Source of the DNA: Eupeodes corollae
Lineage: Eukaryota > Arthropoda > Insecta > Diptera > Syrphidae
DNA: 64,000 nucleotides
Assembly (NCBI RefSeq): GCF_945859685.1
Contig: NC_079149.1
Span: 64,188,991-64,252,990 of the forward strand
Direction: 5' to 3'
Shown: positions 1 to 12,170 of the stretch, piece after piece
How positions within the stretch are numbered: the stretch's first letter is position 1
How the letters are laid out: every line of letters starts with the position of its first letter
The notes under the pieces: generated by a model
Database searches by the model: none
Seen by the model: the letters and a program-made list of their open reading frames with translations, nothing else
Told to the model about the DNA's origin: nothing
Program-made: the position numbers and the translations under genes

Positions 1-173
1 ATTTTATATATCTATAAAATTCTAGATGTATCTTTTTTATAGACGTTTACTGTATCACAGGCATGTATTTGGAAGGGATTTACAGGTAACCAGAATCTAT
101 CACTAACCTAGTGGAATCTTTTGAAAATCAAAATATATAATAAATAACATAACACATATAAAAATATAAATAC

Positions 174-1652
174 CTGTCGTTAACTTTGTAATTCTTGTGC
201 TTTTTATTTGTTTTCCTATTGAAACTATTTGTGCAGGATACCGATGACTGCTTCGATGAGGAACAATTTTGCAATGACGCCTTTATGGAACCCGTCGCAG
301 TTGTTGTAGTTCTAGTATAATCTGTTGGCGCACTTAGCTGCCGATTGAATTCCGCCTTTCGTCTTGTAATATCTGTTAAGCAGAGTTTATTAAGATGTCC
401 ATTACTAGAGAGTGAATTTTTCGGTGATAAATTCAGATTTGTGTTGTTTGTTGTTCTGCAGGTAAGATTGTGTTGTTCGCATGCAAGGTTGCAGCTTTTA
501 TTAATTTTTGTGCGTTTGTTCCGGCAGAGGGTGTCTTTTGAGTCTGTCCTTACACGAGGTCGATATGTCGGATATGTTTTAACAGATCCATTAGCTATGA
601 GCGGCCGTATAGCCGATAGAGACAGAGAGCCCGTGGATAAGCCCGACGGCTGCTGCTGCTGTTGTTGTTGCTGCTGCTGCTGATATTGCTGTTGCTGGTT
701 GTTACCTTGCTGCGTGCTACTTTTCTTTTCGTCGAGGTATTGATTCAAATATTTATCACTCGGATGCAACGAATTATCCGACACCGCATTCGATTTCACT
801 ATAATTTGGTTTTTCTTTTTAACGTTTCCAGCAGCCTTCAGCGAGAAATTACGTAACTTTTTTGAATGCTCCTTTATTTTATTGTTTTTCAAAAACGATG
901 GACTGTTTGCAATGCACTTAAATATGTATGTTTTATTACTTACCAATGGATGGTTTTTACTACTTGAACAGTTACTACTGTTTGCGTATTCACTTTTAAG
1001 CGCCGAGTTTTGTTTTGCATATATGTTACAATCACTGTAATGACTCTTTAGCATCAAATGATTATCATCTATGTGGCTATAACGCGTTATTGGATCAGAA
1101 TTACTGAAATTATGAGCAACTATTTTCTTAAAACCACTATATGAATATACATTACTATCAGCACAATGGAAATCGGGGAAATTTCTTTGATCGTCCCCTA
1201 CGACAGCAGCACTACTGCCTGTGCCACAACTATTATGACTACTACTGTTTACAATGCTTGTACAATCTAAGCGGTGTTTGTTACTTGATTGGCCATTGTA
1301 ATAACTATCATATGAATATTGTTTTCCGGTAGCATTGTGATCGAGTGCTCCAACGGATGGAGGATCATCTTGAAATACACTAGGCAAATATGAACCCGGA
1401 GTGTTGTTGACAATATGATCGTAGAGAAGGGATTCACTGTCGTCGCCGTCAACGTTCCTCAAACTTATTCGGTTGATATTTCGCGCCGCACATTTAAGAG
1501 ACTCACAGCTACACGATATCGATTTCTGTAAATTTACGGTCTTGCTTATATTACTTATGTTGTGACTATTGTTGTGTGCGCTTGTGAGGTTAATCAGAGA
1601 CTGCCGTAGCAAGTGATGACTCAAATTTTGCTGATCGTTCGAATTTTCTCCG
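174..1652 (-). CDS. Internal exon of a large low-complexity polyQ protein gene
   Basis: On the minus strand an open frame of about 490 codons lies between a good acceptor (pyrimidine-rich, ending TATTTCCAG, exon starting at 1652) and a donor (AG then GTATTT, exon ending at 174). The apparent start near 1624 is a TTG; the frame stays open upstream to the acceptor, so this is an internal exon entered after two bases of a split codon. The product is rich in Ser, Asn, Thr and Gln, with a Gln run in the C-terminal half, basic stretches (FNRKTNKKHKNYK) and no recognisable domain or membrane segment. It looks like a disordered linker or tail of a large fly protein. I do not recognise the family. The next exons lie left of the window. 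Upstream candidates are the exon at 7163-7215, which fits the splice phase, and possibly 35241-35308. Confidence 0.75.
650..706 (-). repeat. CAG/CAA trinucleotide tract (polyglutamine)
   Basis: Interrupted CAG/CAA repeat on the coding strand of the left-edge exon, giving four Gln, a Tyr, then about eleven Gln. The mixture of CAG and CAA codons argues for selection on the protein run rather than simple slippage. Length variation between individuals is likely. Confidence 0.9.
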
Positions 1653-2744
1653 CTGGAAATATACAGAATAAAAACGAGAATTGCGCATGAAACTGATTTG
1701 TGAGTTCTCTGTCTCTGTATATGTTTTTTTTTAATGTTAATGTATGTGTTTACTGTTTATGTTATAGGTATGTATGTGTATATGACTGTGTGGATCAGTA
1801 GCTGTTTGAATCGAATGTATGTATGTAAACAAAAAAGTGTAACAAAATTTAGACTATATACATACATACATACAATATAAACTATAAATTGTTCAATTAA
1901 AAATACAATAGTTTTTAAATTCCAAGCCGTGCAATGAATTTCATTCTAGTGCTTAAAATGAAATTAAAAAAAATACACAAATGATATACCTACAGTTCAG
2001 ATCTAGACTAGAGATGGTGTAGCATTGATTTGTATATAAATATTTTAATAAAGTCTTATAAAACAAAATACTTATGTTTTGTGTTCTCTTATTTTTGTAG
2101 ACAAATTTTAAACAAAACAAAAAAAAGGAAATTCTACCCCCCAAACGGAAATATACACAGTTCAATTCAAATACATATTTTCTAAACAACTTAGTTTGGT
2201 TTTTTGTATATATTGTGGATGAATCTTCGATTGACGAAACCTGGATAAGGATATAAATTTGTAACTCTCAAAAAAATTTTATATGGTAAATGAATGCCTA
2301 CATAAATTTTAATTGTATTCATTTCATAATTTCAGGTAGATATTTTAAAATGCACTTTACCGCATATTGGAAATATTATATTTCAGAATTCTGTTATCTG
2401 CATGACACTGTAATGCAGTAAATAAAAAAATACGTACGTATATATGAGAAAAATAAAAACATTTCTCGTTATATTTCATCTCAACGTTCCTTATATTAAA
2501 ATACGAGTACTAAATCTTTAACAAGTGCATTTTCGCATGTTCTTAGCACTTAATTTATTTATTAATTATTAATTACTAAAAAGAATACAATAAAAGTCGA
2601 AGATACATGAAAATTAATATTTCGTGTACATGTACATACATACATACATACATACATATATTCACAATAATACTAGTAAAATTACAAATAAGTCAAATTT
2701 CTAACAAATTCGTAAGTTTATACGACTTTCCATGTTTATGTTTA
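1653..2744. other. Intronic AT-rich stretch with TACA microsatellites
   Basis: I see no coding exon or transposon here. Short TACATACA runs occur around 1858-1876 and 2634-2660. This is most simply intron DNA of the minus-strand gene at the left edge. Confidence 0.5.
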
Positions 2745-3760
2745 TTAACTTCCCATAGGAAATTATTGTAATGGGTCTGATTTGTCAAATTGAAAATTTT
2801 GACATTTCTCGACGTTTCAAGGTCCTAGATATTTAGAAAGATGTCTGTGCGTACGTCCGTTCGTCCGCATGTGTACGTTCGCGACGTTTTTTCGCTGTTC
2901 ATACCTCAAGAACTAGAAGAGATATCGACTTCAAATAAATAAAGGAAGAAAGATGCAGAAAGGGCTCTCAAGAAAATTGTTTGGACGGTTTTTTTACCAT
3001 AGCAGTTTAAAAAAAGGTGAACATTTTGGTTAAACCCAAATATGTCATGAACCATAATGAAGCTAGAGACTTGAATTAAATTTTATCTTGTATATTGCAA
3101 CGTGATAGAAAACCAACATATTTTCGGAAAAAATCCAATTAACATATATTTTTTAAACCATAAAAACTGAAAAAAAATTTGTCACCTCGAAAATTTTACA
3201 ACTAAAATATGATTTCATTTCTAAAACAATCTTGTGCAACGAAGAATAAGGTTTTTGACAAAAGTTAGTAAAAATTGATTTTCGACTCAAATATCTTTTC
3301 AAAAATTTGAGATAATAGCTCCTAACTAATTTTAACTTATAAAAAATATTGTTTTTAACATTAGAAAATATTTTGAGAAAAATCTAATTGACAGTTTTTC
3401 TTACAAAAAATTAAAAACCGAAACAAAAATTTAAAAGGTGGTAGAAAATAATTTCAACTAATATATCTTTTCAAACATTAAACATATTGTCTTCAAACTT
3501 TTTTTTAATTCACAGAAAAAATTGTTTTCGATATTCATTAGTTTTTTTCTTTTTAATCCAAAAGTCGGTTTTTCATACAAAAATAAAATCTACAATTGTA
3601 CGCAAATTTTGTTAAAATTGATGTTCGGTTCTTGATATCTCTCAAATTAAATGAAACTCATTTCTAGAAATTTATGAAATGCGACTAAAATTTGTAACAA
3701 TTTGTTTTCAACTAAAAGTCTTTTTAACAAAACTAGGTTTTCCAACTAAACTATTTCTTA
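2745..3760 (+). repeat. Dispersed satellite-bearing repeat, copy A (two units)
   Basis: One of three copies of the same repeat in this window (others at 25570-27100 and, reversed, 39210-40345). It opens with a head containing CTTCCCATAGGAAATT, then a conserved block (TTTGACATTTCTCGACGTTT and AGAAAGATGCAGAAAGGGCT). It then runs into AT-rich units recognisable by ATCTTTTCAAA at 3293 and 3465, 172 bp apart. No credible ORF is present. The shared head with a variable tandem tail suggests a non-autonomous mobile element carrying a minisatellite; the class is unproven. Confidence 0.7.
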
Positions 3761-3761
3761 T

Positions 3762-4125
3762 ATGAAAAATATTGTTGGTAATTTTAAAATTTTGAAGAAT
3801 AATTCACCTGATAACTTAACACGAAAACCTACAAACCTTTTAAGCAAGACAAATTGGCAGACGGGATGGGAAGTTATCAGTGTGGGTCGCATCCCAGCCT
3901 CTTTTTTACAAGGGAATTTAAACTTCGGTCGTACTGTCAAGTACAGAGATTCGTTCTGTAGACGTACTATTCGAATGTGGAATGAATTGCCACACTCTAT
4001 TTTTCCTAGCCATTGCAATTTTCAGGAATTCAAAACCAATGTGCACGGACACCTCTTTTCAACCCCTCTCTCGCTTTTTTAGTGCTCACACTATGTCTAC
4101 AGTGTGAGTTCATTATAAAAAAAAA
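3762..4125 (+). mobile_element. 3' fragment of a Jockey-type LINE (RT C-terminus and poly-A tail)
   Basis: The translated plus strand reads FGRTVKYRDSFCRRTIRMWN, then ELPHSIFP and FKTNVHGHLF, ending at a stop near 4081. This is the hallmark C-terminus of Jockey-superfamily reverse transcriptases (R.WN.LP..IFP...N...FK). A short 3' UTR follows and ends in an A run near 4125. The same family recurs at 38880-38965 and, in reverse, at 63472-64000. The copy is strongly 5'-truncated and directly abuts satellite repeat copy A, as the 38.9 kb fragment abuts copy C. Confidence 0.8.
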
Positions 4126-5338
4126 TTAACTCGTAACACAATTCTTAGCAACATTAAAAAATTCATATGGCTCAAAACCACCAAGCTTTCAAATTTCTAA
4201 ATTGGTTTTATGACAAAAAAATGATGACTTTTAGCTTATACTGTTTTAAAATTTGTATATTAATAAACTATGACAGGGTAGCGCACAGAACTCCATACTT
4301 TATTAGAAATATTTGTTAGTATTCATTTTCTTATAGAAACCATCAATTCGGGAACGTTTTTCTAAGTTTGATAAAATCAACAAGAACAAAACAAAGCGCA
4401 TAATTTAAGCTTTGATTTATAATATGAGTGTATTATTCTAAATACAAAATTAGTTGGAATTTAGTCTCCGACGTAGTGTAAAAATGTCGGCTACAAAGTT
4501 AGTGCACACTGGTTTTGACGTTTCACAATCAGCTGCTTGGTAAGGACACAAGAATTCAATATGAAATGAATCTTTCGGTATTTAAATACAAAAATGAATC
4601 AATCATATTATATCTTCTATTTGGTTTTATTGAATTTAAAAAGAAAACAAAAACTATTTAAAGTTCTGAAAACATTTGTCATTAATATGACAGTTCCGGA
4701 TTAACTAGCTTTGTAGTGCAGTGAGCTTTGTGAATGCGCCCATTGTTGTCTTCCTCGACTGACGTTTGACACCGAATGTCTGGATTTACTTACAATTATT
4801 TTTGATCGATTATCGATATGTTCACTGAAATGACTTTTGCGGTATTGGACAAATTATTTTTGCATTTTTATAGTTAAAAATAAATAATCTTTTAATATCC
4901 TCTTTAAAACTACATTTTGTATAAAAAATACGGTGTTTTGAGTACTGACCGGGGTTAAGTACCTAACATTTCTTAATTATATATATTTTGGACTTGTTGT
5001 TGAAGATTGTAAATTAGGACGCGTTCCAGAATTGATTTTCTATGCGTGTATATTGATTTCATTTAAGGTTAGTTTTAGTATTGTATTCATTTTTTTTTCA
5101 ATTAAGTCAAGATTTAAGGCATTAAATTGTTAGCAAAGACAATAATTCTGCTCCTTCGTGATTTTGAGCCATATAGCATAGATGCATTCGAAGAAGTATC
5201 TCACTTTGAAAATATTATATAATACAACATTATGTATAGTTACGTTAATTTCAAGAAAAACAATTTGGATTGAGTTACTTTAAAATCTTGTTAGTATGTT
5301 CAAAAAAAAATCGTTTTAATAGTATACAAAAGTTCGCA
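4126..5338. other. No gene seen
   Basis: AT-rich non-coding sequence. I find no convincing exon, transposon terminus or tandem array. Confidence 0.4.
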
Positions 5339-5716
5339 CCAGTTATAGCTATCATTGAAATCGATCCGCAAACATTTTTAAATCGAGATTTGACGGTCTT
5401 TTGAAGTACAAATTATATACTGATCGATCGGAAACCACTCAAAGAATTTTGTTGGGAAAAAAAGTATCATTATGCATTTATTTTTCTCTAAAAATGTATG
5501 TATCTTATGTTCAAAAGTGCAACGAATCGTTCGACTGATTTGTGTTCCAATTTCATAATTCCAATGACAGATTTCTGTCAGTAAAAATTTGTCGTTGGCT
5601 TTTAATCAGGAACATTTTTTCAATGACAGAAATTTGTAATGATAGCTATAAACGACCTGTCAAACAAATTCCAATGTTTGTTTTCAATGATGAAAACCAA
5701 TGATAGCTATAACTGG
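5339..5716. mobile_element. MITE-like element with 19-bp perfect terminal inverted repeats
   Basis: CCAGTTATAGCTATCATTG at the left end is the exact reverse complement of CAATGATAGCTATAACTGG at the right end, enclosing about 340 bp without an ORF. Sub-terminal copies of the motif occur inside (AATGATAGCTATAA at 5638) with a small palindrome around CAATGACAGATTTCTGTCAG. The outer ends and target duplication are unclear, since imperfect similarity (GTATAC/GTATGTAC then A runs) may extend the arms outward. The superfamily is not assigned. Confidence 0.6.
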
Positions 5717-6082
5717 CACCTATATAGTTTTTTGTACATACAGAATTTTACCATGCAGTATTACGACGTACAGTATTTTCAATTTAGTATTATGACCCAT
5801 ACATTAAACTCCAATGCATATACTTATAGATGAGTTTTTAACAATTATTTTTGTTTTCAAAACAATCCTTTTGACAATAGCGGATGTGTCAATATTGAAA
5901 ACATATCATCAATTTTTGTAAAAAATAGATTCGAAAAAAAGTGTTTCCTCTTAATTTAAATATAATTAAATACTTATGACATTTTATTTAAGATATTAAG
6001 TATTATATAAAAAATCAATAACTGTTCGCAACTTAACTACATTATGTACCGCTAATATATTGTACATTACTTATTTCAGCTC

Positions 6083-6206
6083 CCTTGTTTAGGAAAACTA
6101 CACCATGGAGTAAGAATTTTCCGAACTCAAACTAAAGGCAGTTGCCTACCGTTCCATTTGAGTCCGGAATATTTGCATTCCGTTGTTTAGTTTTCCTAAA
6201 CAAAAG
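6083..6206. repeat. Short fold-back hairpin element
   Basis: The left arm begins CCTTGTTTAGGAAAACTA and the right arm ends TAGTTTTCCTAAACAAAAG, with further imperfect pairing inward (GAACTCAAA against TTTGAGTCC). Almost the whole segment folds into one imperfect hairpin of about 50-bp arms. It could be a tiny MITE or the residue of a larger element. Confidence 0.5.
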
Positions 6207-7162
6207 ATCTGCAATAATACATTTTAGTTATGTTTGTGTATACTTCTATGATAACTTATTTAAAAATATCAGAGATTACAGCTATTTCAATTTGAACTTA
6301 CAATCTTAGTTTTTGACAGTAGTGGAAGTGATTACGTCCGTTACTTGACACAAGTTCTTTTAAACTGATGAATTCGAAATCATAGACTGGTTGTAGAATT
6401 AGAAGAAAAATAAAGAACATTTCTCCACATTTTTTTAATAAATCAATGGAGTCCGAAGAAGTAAGATAGAAGCTAAATTTGTATGTTTTGGAAATATAAG
6501 TTCCTCTTGTTCAGATTAAACGTACAACTTTGCAAAATCACAAAACGAAACCTTTATCGTCCCGTTTCTACGTTAAACTCGTATCTACAAAATTGTATTT
6601 TTTTAAAATATGGTGTTTATTCAGAAAATATAGCAATTTTTAATCTCAATATAAGTACACAAATCCAAATATGATCCATGTCGAATTATAGATTATCAAC
6701 AAATTAAAGTTGAGTGTTTTGTATATAGTAAAGGAAATAATTCGTTCCATTGTTTTATTGATTTTAACAAATCATGGTTTTGTAGTTATGAGGTTTACAT
6801 AGAAACGGGACTATATGATTTCTATATATGGATTCTGAGATGTAAGGCTTCTATAGAAATTAGCTTCTTGTCTCTCAATTGAATGCATTTTCAAAAGTTT
6901 GTATTTTTTTCTCGGGAAATTACTTCTACCTTTGTTTATTTTCAATTTTAGGTACGTTTCTCATCGATCTTAAATAATCAAAAACTTTTATAGGTATACT
7001 TACATACATATGTACCTACCTATATATTTTTTATTTTTCAATTATCTTTTATAAGTTCAAAAATCACACGTGTCATCACCGTACAAAAGATACAACATTT
7101 TTGTTCATGTATTTCCTATATGTAGGTACTTTTATTCTGACTTTATTTTGCAGCTGTATTAC
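6207..7162. other. No gene seen
   Basis: AT-rich, probably intronic. No transposon ends or coding signal recognised. Confidence 0.35.
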
Positions 7163-7215
7163 CATCTCTGGTCATGATGATGATGATGATAGCCGCTGGC
7201 GCTGCGCTGGCTTCT
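7163..7215 (-). CDS. Candidate small internal exon (poly-His) upstream of the polyQ exon
   Basis: On the minus strand a GC-rich 53-bp segment lies between an AG acceptor (CATATTAG) and a GTAATA donor. Read in frame it encodes RSQRSASGYHHHHHDQR and leaves two bases that exactly complete the split codon at the start of the exon at 1652. Low-complexity character and phase both match. The acceptor has a weak pyrimidine tract. On the plus strand the same segment could instead be a terminal exon after a strong acceptor at 7153, but that requires five consecutive Met codons. RNA evidence is needed to choose. Confidence 0.35.
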
Positions 7216-7769
7216 CTAATATGTGTATAGTTTTGCAAAAGTTCTGAAAGATCACATTCAAGCAATTGAGATCTTACAAAAAATTTAGCACTACACAGTT
7301 ACATTTTTGAAAGTACAGCAATAACAAGGCGATCAATTTGAATTATGTATGAGAGTGTTACTGTTCAGTTGTATAGAAGATACCCATATGCGATATATTC
7401 CAGCAGCAATTTTCTTTCCAACTAATAATGCTGTGTATTTGAAAACGTGCACTACTTTAATTCCAATCGTACTTCTAAGTTTCTCAACTCGATTTTGAGT
7501 CAAAACTAAAAATAGTTTTATTAAGATATTAGCAATGCATAAATAAAAATTTTAAAACACTTGTTTTGCTCTCGGTTTATATAGATTGTTGACATTCATA
7601 TTTATACATTTTAAGGTCGAAACTTTCCGGGAAAATATTTTATATGAAAATGACGACGGTTGATGCTTAATTGAAATATCCGAATACCAAATAGCTTACA
7701 GACACTCAATTTGATTAATTAAAATTTAAATGAATATAATAACGTATATGTTATCTGTGCTGCTGCTAG

Positions 7770-7915
7770 CTGTTAGCCTATAGTGGCGCGAACGACCGAC
7801 CGACCGACCGGAGCGGCCGCGGCATGCAGCCGACACAGTCGCTCGATTGTATAATGGTGTTTATTTTGTGGATCGGCTTCTATAAGTGAAGACGCCCGAC
7901 CCGGCCCGTTGTCGA
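7770..7915. promoter_or_regulatory. GC/CpG-rich island, possible promoter or 5' exon
   Basis: An abrupt GC-rich patch in AT-rich DNA: (CGAC)4 at about 7790-7805, GCGGCCGCGG, and several further CpGs to about 7910. In fly genomes such patches commonly mark transcription starts or 5' exons. ACACAGTC near 7835 (plus) resembles an Inr. Placement just upstream of the candidate minus-strand exon at 7163-7215 would suit an internal promoter of the left-edge gene. Strand and function are inferred only. Confidence 0.3.
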
Positions 7916-9514
7916 CTATATTTATTTTAATAAATGCTGTATGCACTTTTTTTTGCATCAAAGGATTTAAATTATGAATTAAGGTACCAGAAATATCAGC
8001 TGATGAACAAAAGCAATTAATCAAGTATTATTATTCAAACTAGGAGTCATTATAAGGTATTTGAAAAATTAACGATAGTTACGTACCCGAAGCTCAAAGA
8101 AGCCTGCTGGATTCTGGAGAAAACGATGCATATTTCTTAATGCCCTCATGTCGTTTCAATTAAAATGCAAATACCTTTTATTGTAAAATTTATTAAAGAA
8201 CCAATGTTATGTAGAAAAAGTTTTAATTAATAAATCGTTAGGTTATTGCTGAATATAGGATAAAGATAGATCTTAGACTTTATAAAAGTATATAAAATTT
8301 TCTTGTCGTACAATCTCACCGATAAAAAATAAATACCATATTCATCTTGTCTATACGAACTTAAAATCTTGAGTGCGTAAAAAGTAGGTACATAAAACGT
8401 GAGCACGTGAAAAGTTTATGTCACTGCGAACTTCAATAAAGCAATTGAATAATTCCTTGGATAATAGGTAGCTCTAGCTACATAAAGATTATGTGGATAC
8501 ACATTAAAACGATGATCTCTATTTAGATCCATTTAAAAACATGATAAGGTTCTTATTGTTCAAAATATATATAAAGTGATATTACGTACAACACAAAAAT
8601 GACCTCATATGAATTGGCTAATCGATTGTCTCTATAAAGTGTATATTTGTTTATTTAACCTTTGTTGTTTATTTTGTTGCGCGAAAAATTATAATAGACA
8701 ATGCTATTCTTATCAATAAAATGTACATATGTGCCTATGGGTACATAATGTTATATGGATATTATTATTTATTAATAAAATATGTTTTAGCCAGCAAGCA
8801 AAAAAAATATGGTTAACATTAATTTTTGATTGTGTCGAAGCAGCAAAAACAAAAATATTTCAAGGTGGGTATAATTAATTAATAATGTGTTTTCTCAATC
8901 AATATTATAGAATTCACTTTATGTGTAATACATATATTGTTTTCAATTAAATCATATGTACATACATAGATACATAATCCAAAATTGATAATGAAATGAT
9001 GAACAGTAACTAATTGTTCGCTACTCCTACTTAGATTCCCATTAAGCAATTATAAGTTTTAATTAATAACAAAAAGAAGAACGAATGGTTTTCTTTGCAA
9101 AAATAAGCTATGTACAATGTGCAAAAGTACATATATGTTTGTATGTCCATTCAATTTGAGTTTAAAAAAGTCTTTTTAAAATAAAACTTGAAACGAGATA
9201 TGGACAGAACTCCCAAGCTTAGAATGGACTCGGCTTATATGAATGCTGGAAACGCTTGTCCGTCAGATTGTCATTTATGTTTGCAAAGAATTTGTTGACA
9301 ACTTTTGACATTTCATAAGTTACGAGAATTCAATTTTAAGTCAGGAAAGAAGAAACCAAAAAATAGACAACAAAGTAGTCACTTAATCTTAAGAATTAAG
9401 ATCATAAGGAAAATTAACAGAATTTTCCAAATGATTGTGTGATGTTTTTGATAGAACAAAAAATCCAAATGATATAAATATTTGACAGCACATACAATTC
9501 TGGAAAGAAGTGAC
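7916..9514. other. No gene seen
   Basis: AT-rich stretch with no recognisable exon or transposon terminus. Confidence 0.35.
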
Positions 9515-9517
9515 ATT

Positions 9518-10059
9518 GGGCAGGTTCAGACAACATAAGGGACTTCGTTTGTAGTCAACTACATTCTTTGATCATGAATTTTGACCAAGGCAACTAGTTA
9601 GTTTTCCATGTGTCATGATTTTCAAATTTAGAACTCTACTTCACAAACCTGTACTTCAAGTTCATAGTATAAAAACTACCAAAAACATTACTGTCTACAA
9701 AACACTTCTGAGGCAAACTGCAAGTCCATCACAATTTGTATTTTGTATTGTAAGGAAATATTACTTATTTCTATTCCAAATTGTCAAATAACTTTTTTAC
9801 AGAACCATTGAATGAAAGTTGTGAAAAAAATAAATAAATTATAAAGTTCAGCTTTCAGTTAAATGAAAAAACATGACCAATTGTCATTTTGACAGAAGTA
9901 GACTTGACTTAAAAGTTAGGGAGATTTTTCTTGACTAGCTTTCCAGCCAACTTTAAATTAAAGTTGCCTTAATTGGAAGGTAATTTTTTTGGCAGCTGGC
10001 CAATCAGATACTAAAAACTTGCCTTACTTTCAAGTCCCTTGTGTCGTCTGAACCTGCCC
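9518..10059. mobile_element. MITE with GGGCAGGTTCAGAC ends, copy 1
   Basis: The left end GGGCAGGTTCAGACAACATA and the right end (reverse complement GGGCAGGTTCAGACGACACA) form inverted repeats of about 28 bp. They are flanked by a 3-bp duplication, ATT at 9515-9517 and 10060-10062. No ORF is present inside. The last 170 bp are closely related to 40375-40540. A 3-bp duplication suggests a PIF/Harbinger-type transposase, but ATT is not the usual TWA. Confidence 0.75.
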
Positions 10060-10134
10060 ATTAGGTGGGTTAAGACGACTTAAGGGATTTAAAGGTTTCA
10101 CGTATCATTGTTAATTCTTATTAATATAATATAT

Positions 10135-11455
10135 GTATACTTAAAATCTAAAACTTAAACTAGACTGTTAAAAAATATTAATTTGCAATTTATATATTTT
10201 ATATTATCATTTGGTGAATTAATACAAGAGTGATATTTATTACGGATTTCAATTAATTGATTTAAGGGACTATGTACACCGCAGTTTGATCTGCTTCGAT
10301 TAGTATTCAATGGTTTCTGGAGACTTATACTTGAACTAATAAAACTAAAGTTTAAACTACCAAGAACTGATGGCGATGAAATTTTTGTCCGTTTATTATT
10401 TCAACAATAAAACAAAACTGCAAGTACATCCCATGATTTATCAAAGAAGGAAGATTTATGAGAGAAATTCTTTGTGAATAACTGCTGGAACACAATGATG
10501 TCCGAGCCGGAGTCGGAGTCGTAACTGAAATAGCTGTCAAAGTATTCAATGTACGCAATTGCAAATGTACGAACACAACGCGACGCAACTGGAATCGGAG
10601 CCGCAGCCGGAGTCGGAAGAGTTGACCAACTTTTAACTTTGACGTGATGTTTCCATTTTTGAAGTGAATAACTGGGTGATTATATTTTTGTTTAATAGTT
10701 TTTCAATAAAAAAGTGGAAAATTATTTAAATAAGATATTTCCGACTTCAGTTACGGCTCCGGCCCCGGCTCCGATATTGTACTGTGTTCCAGCAGTAAGG
10801 CGGTAATGTTTGAATCTAATGAAACCACGAAAGGGATCGTAGACAAAAACGCAAAAATCTTTTCTGAATGGCTTAGTAAGGTGACCATACTGTACAAGCA
10901 TATTCCAAAACTGGTCTCACAAATGAAAAAAAAAGAGTTATTTTTCCTTTTTAACTATGAAGATAATATGTTCATTAAATGTTAGTTTAGAATCAAACAT
11001 AACCCCCAAGTTAGAAAATACTAGAAAATACATACATATACTCTCTTCTCTCTACTTAAAGGACAAGAATCAAACATGTAACTAAAAACTATTGGAACTT
11101 TTTCGGCGTGAAAATCATGGTTCATTTGTCAACATTTAAAACAAGACGATTATTAATGCACCACCATTCCCTGAATACTATTAAGTCTTCTTGCAAGAGA
11201 AGACAGTCCGAAGTAGAGTTAATTTTTTTTTATTTTTAAGTCATCAGCAATATTAAGACAGACAAATTTTGTATGATCGAAACATAGTCATTTATAAATA
11301 AAACAAATAGAATAGGACCAAGGTGACTACCCCAGGAGACACCAGAATTCCCAACAAATTAACTTGAACACTCATCGAGAAATTTAACACTATTACGTCT
11401 ATCTTGCAAATATGAGGAGATCCAGTTTATGAAATAGTCGTTAAAACCTTGGGAA
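10135..11455 (-). mobile_element. Jockey-like LINE remnant (RT fingers to C-terminus), split by a MITE
   Basis: The minus-strand translation gives successive RT landmarks with frameshifts and stops: GSHLGPILFVLFINDYVSII (catalytic region), INNRLVLNVDK, VRPVLEYACTVWSPY and finally CGVHSPLNQLIEIRNKYHSC. The catalytic-loop codons are damaged, so it is a pseudogene. The MITE at 10482-10795 interrupts the C-terminal region. A matching endonuclease piece (GDFNLPKLNWIQIDDDNFYV) lies on the same strand at about 12170-12352; the middle appears replaced by the plus-strand LINE fragment at 11455-12170. Confidence 0.75.
10482..10795. mobile_element. PIF/Harbinger-like MITE inserted in a LINE
   Basis: Long inverted repeats of about 50 bp begin CTGCTGGAACACA at both ends and continue through GC-rich GGAGCCGG-type motifs to GTAACTGAA. 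The element is flanked by TAA at 10479-10481 and 10796-10798, the 3-bp duplication typical of PIF/Harbinger. Removing the element and one TAA restores an uninterrupted LINE reading (LPPYSQRISLINLPSL) across the junction, an internal proof of the insertion site. There is no transposase ORF; short GGAGTCGGAGTC-type sub-repeats occur inside. Confidence 0.85.
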
Positions 11456-12170
11456 TCAAGCAAGGTTGCAATTTAAGCCCAAATCTTTTTTCCCTGTTCA
11501 TAGAGAACCTGATTGATTTCTTCCTGATGGAATTGAAATATCGAGGACACTCATCAAAGCCTTGATTTTTGCCGATAACGTCATATTGTTTGCCTACTCA
11601 CCCGAAACCCTACAGTTGACGATTTACCGACTTTATGTGTATTGCCGGTTATGGAATCTGAAAGTCTTAAAGAAAAACTAATTAAATCTAAAAGTTCAAT
11701 ATCCTCAACATGGAAGAAATGCTTCTCAAATGAATATCACACAGTGTTAAATATAAGGTCTTTTTTGCAGTGGCGGAATCTATTATAATGTATGGGGAGG
11801 GGAGACGTTTGAAACTGTCGAAAAACTTCAGTGGTTCTTCATTATTGGGACAGGATTATCACCGCTCTATAAAATGTCATGTTGATTATATCAAAAAAGT
11901 TTTCAATGTGCCAGATGAAAATTTCCCAAAAATTCTGGCATTGGAAACAATTCGGGAAAAGAATCTGTGGTATAAGAAGCTAGAAGACCATGCTGCCTAC
12001 TATAGAACGGATATTCGAATAGTTGATGAAAATGGTAATTACTGCGATGACGACCTCCGGAATCTTATTGCAAATTAAGTTGAAAAACTGAGAACCGACG
12101 CTATTAATGAAGCTACATCTTCGGCACATTTCTTTAAAATGTATGATGGTACACCGTCGTGTCGGGACCA
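11455..12170 (+). mobile_element. LINE RT fragment (palm to C-terminus), decayed
   Basis: The plus strand encodes GIKQGCNLSPNLFSLFIENL, the RT motif around the template/primer grip, then a broken YADD region (FADN-like). The C-terminal part, open from about 11770 to 12078, contains VDYIKKVFNVPDENFPKILA and KNLWYKKLEDHAAYY. Sequence style differs from the surrounding minus-strand Jockey element and from the RTE copies, so this is a third LINE family, and it sits between the endonuclease and RT parts of the minus-strand element. Confidence 0.65.

Noticed and set aside
345..856. Plus-strand open frames with Cys and Leu runs opposite the polyQ exon
   Set aside because: They are antisense readings of the CAG/CAA tract and flanking coding sequence; composition and splice signals support the minus strand.
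7154..7230. Plus-strand terminal exon after a strong acceptor, encoding a hydrophobic tail with five Met
   Set aside because: Possible, but poly-Met is very unusual and no upstream plus-strand exon was found; the minus-strand poly-His exon fits the splice phase of the neighbouring exon.
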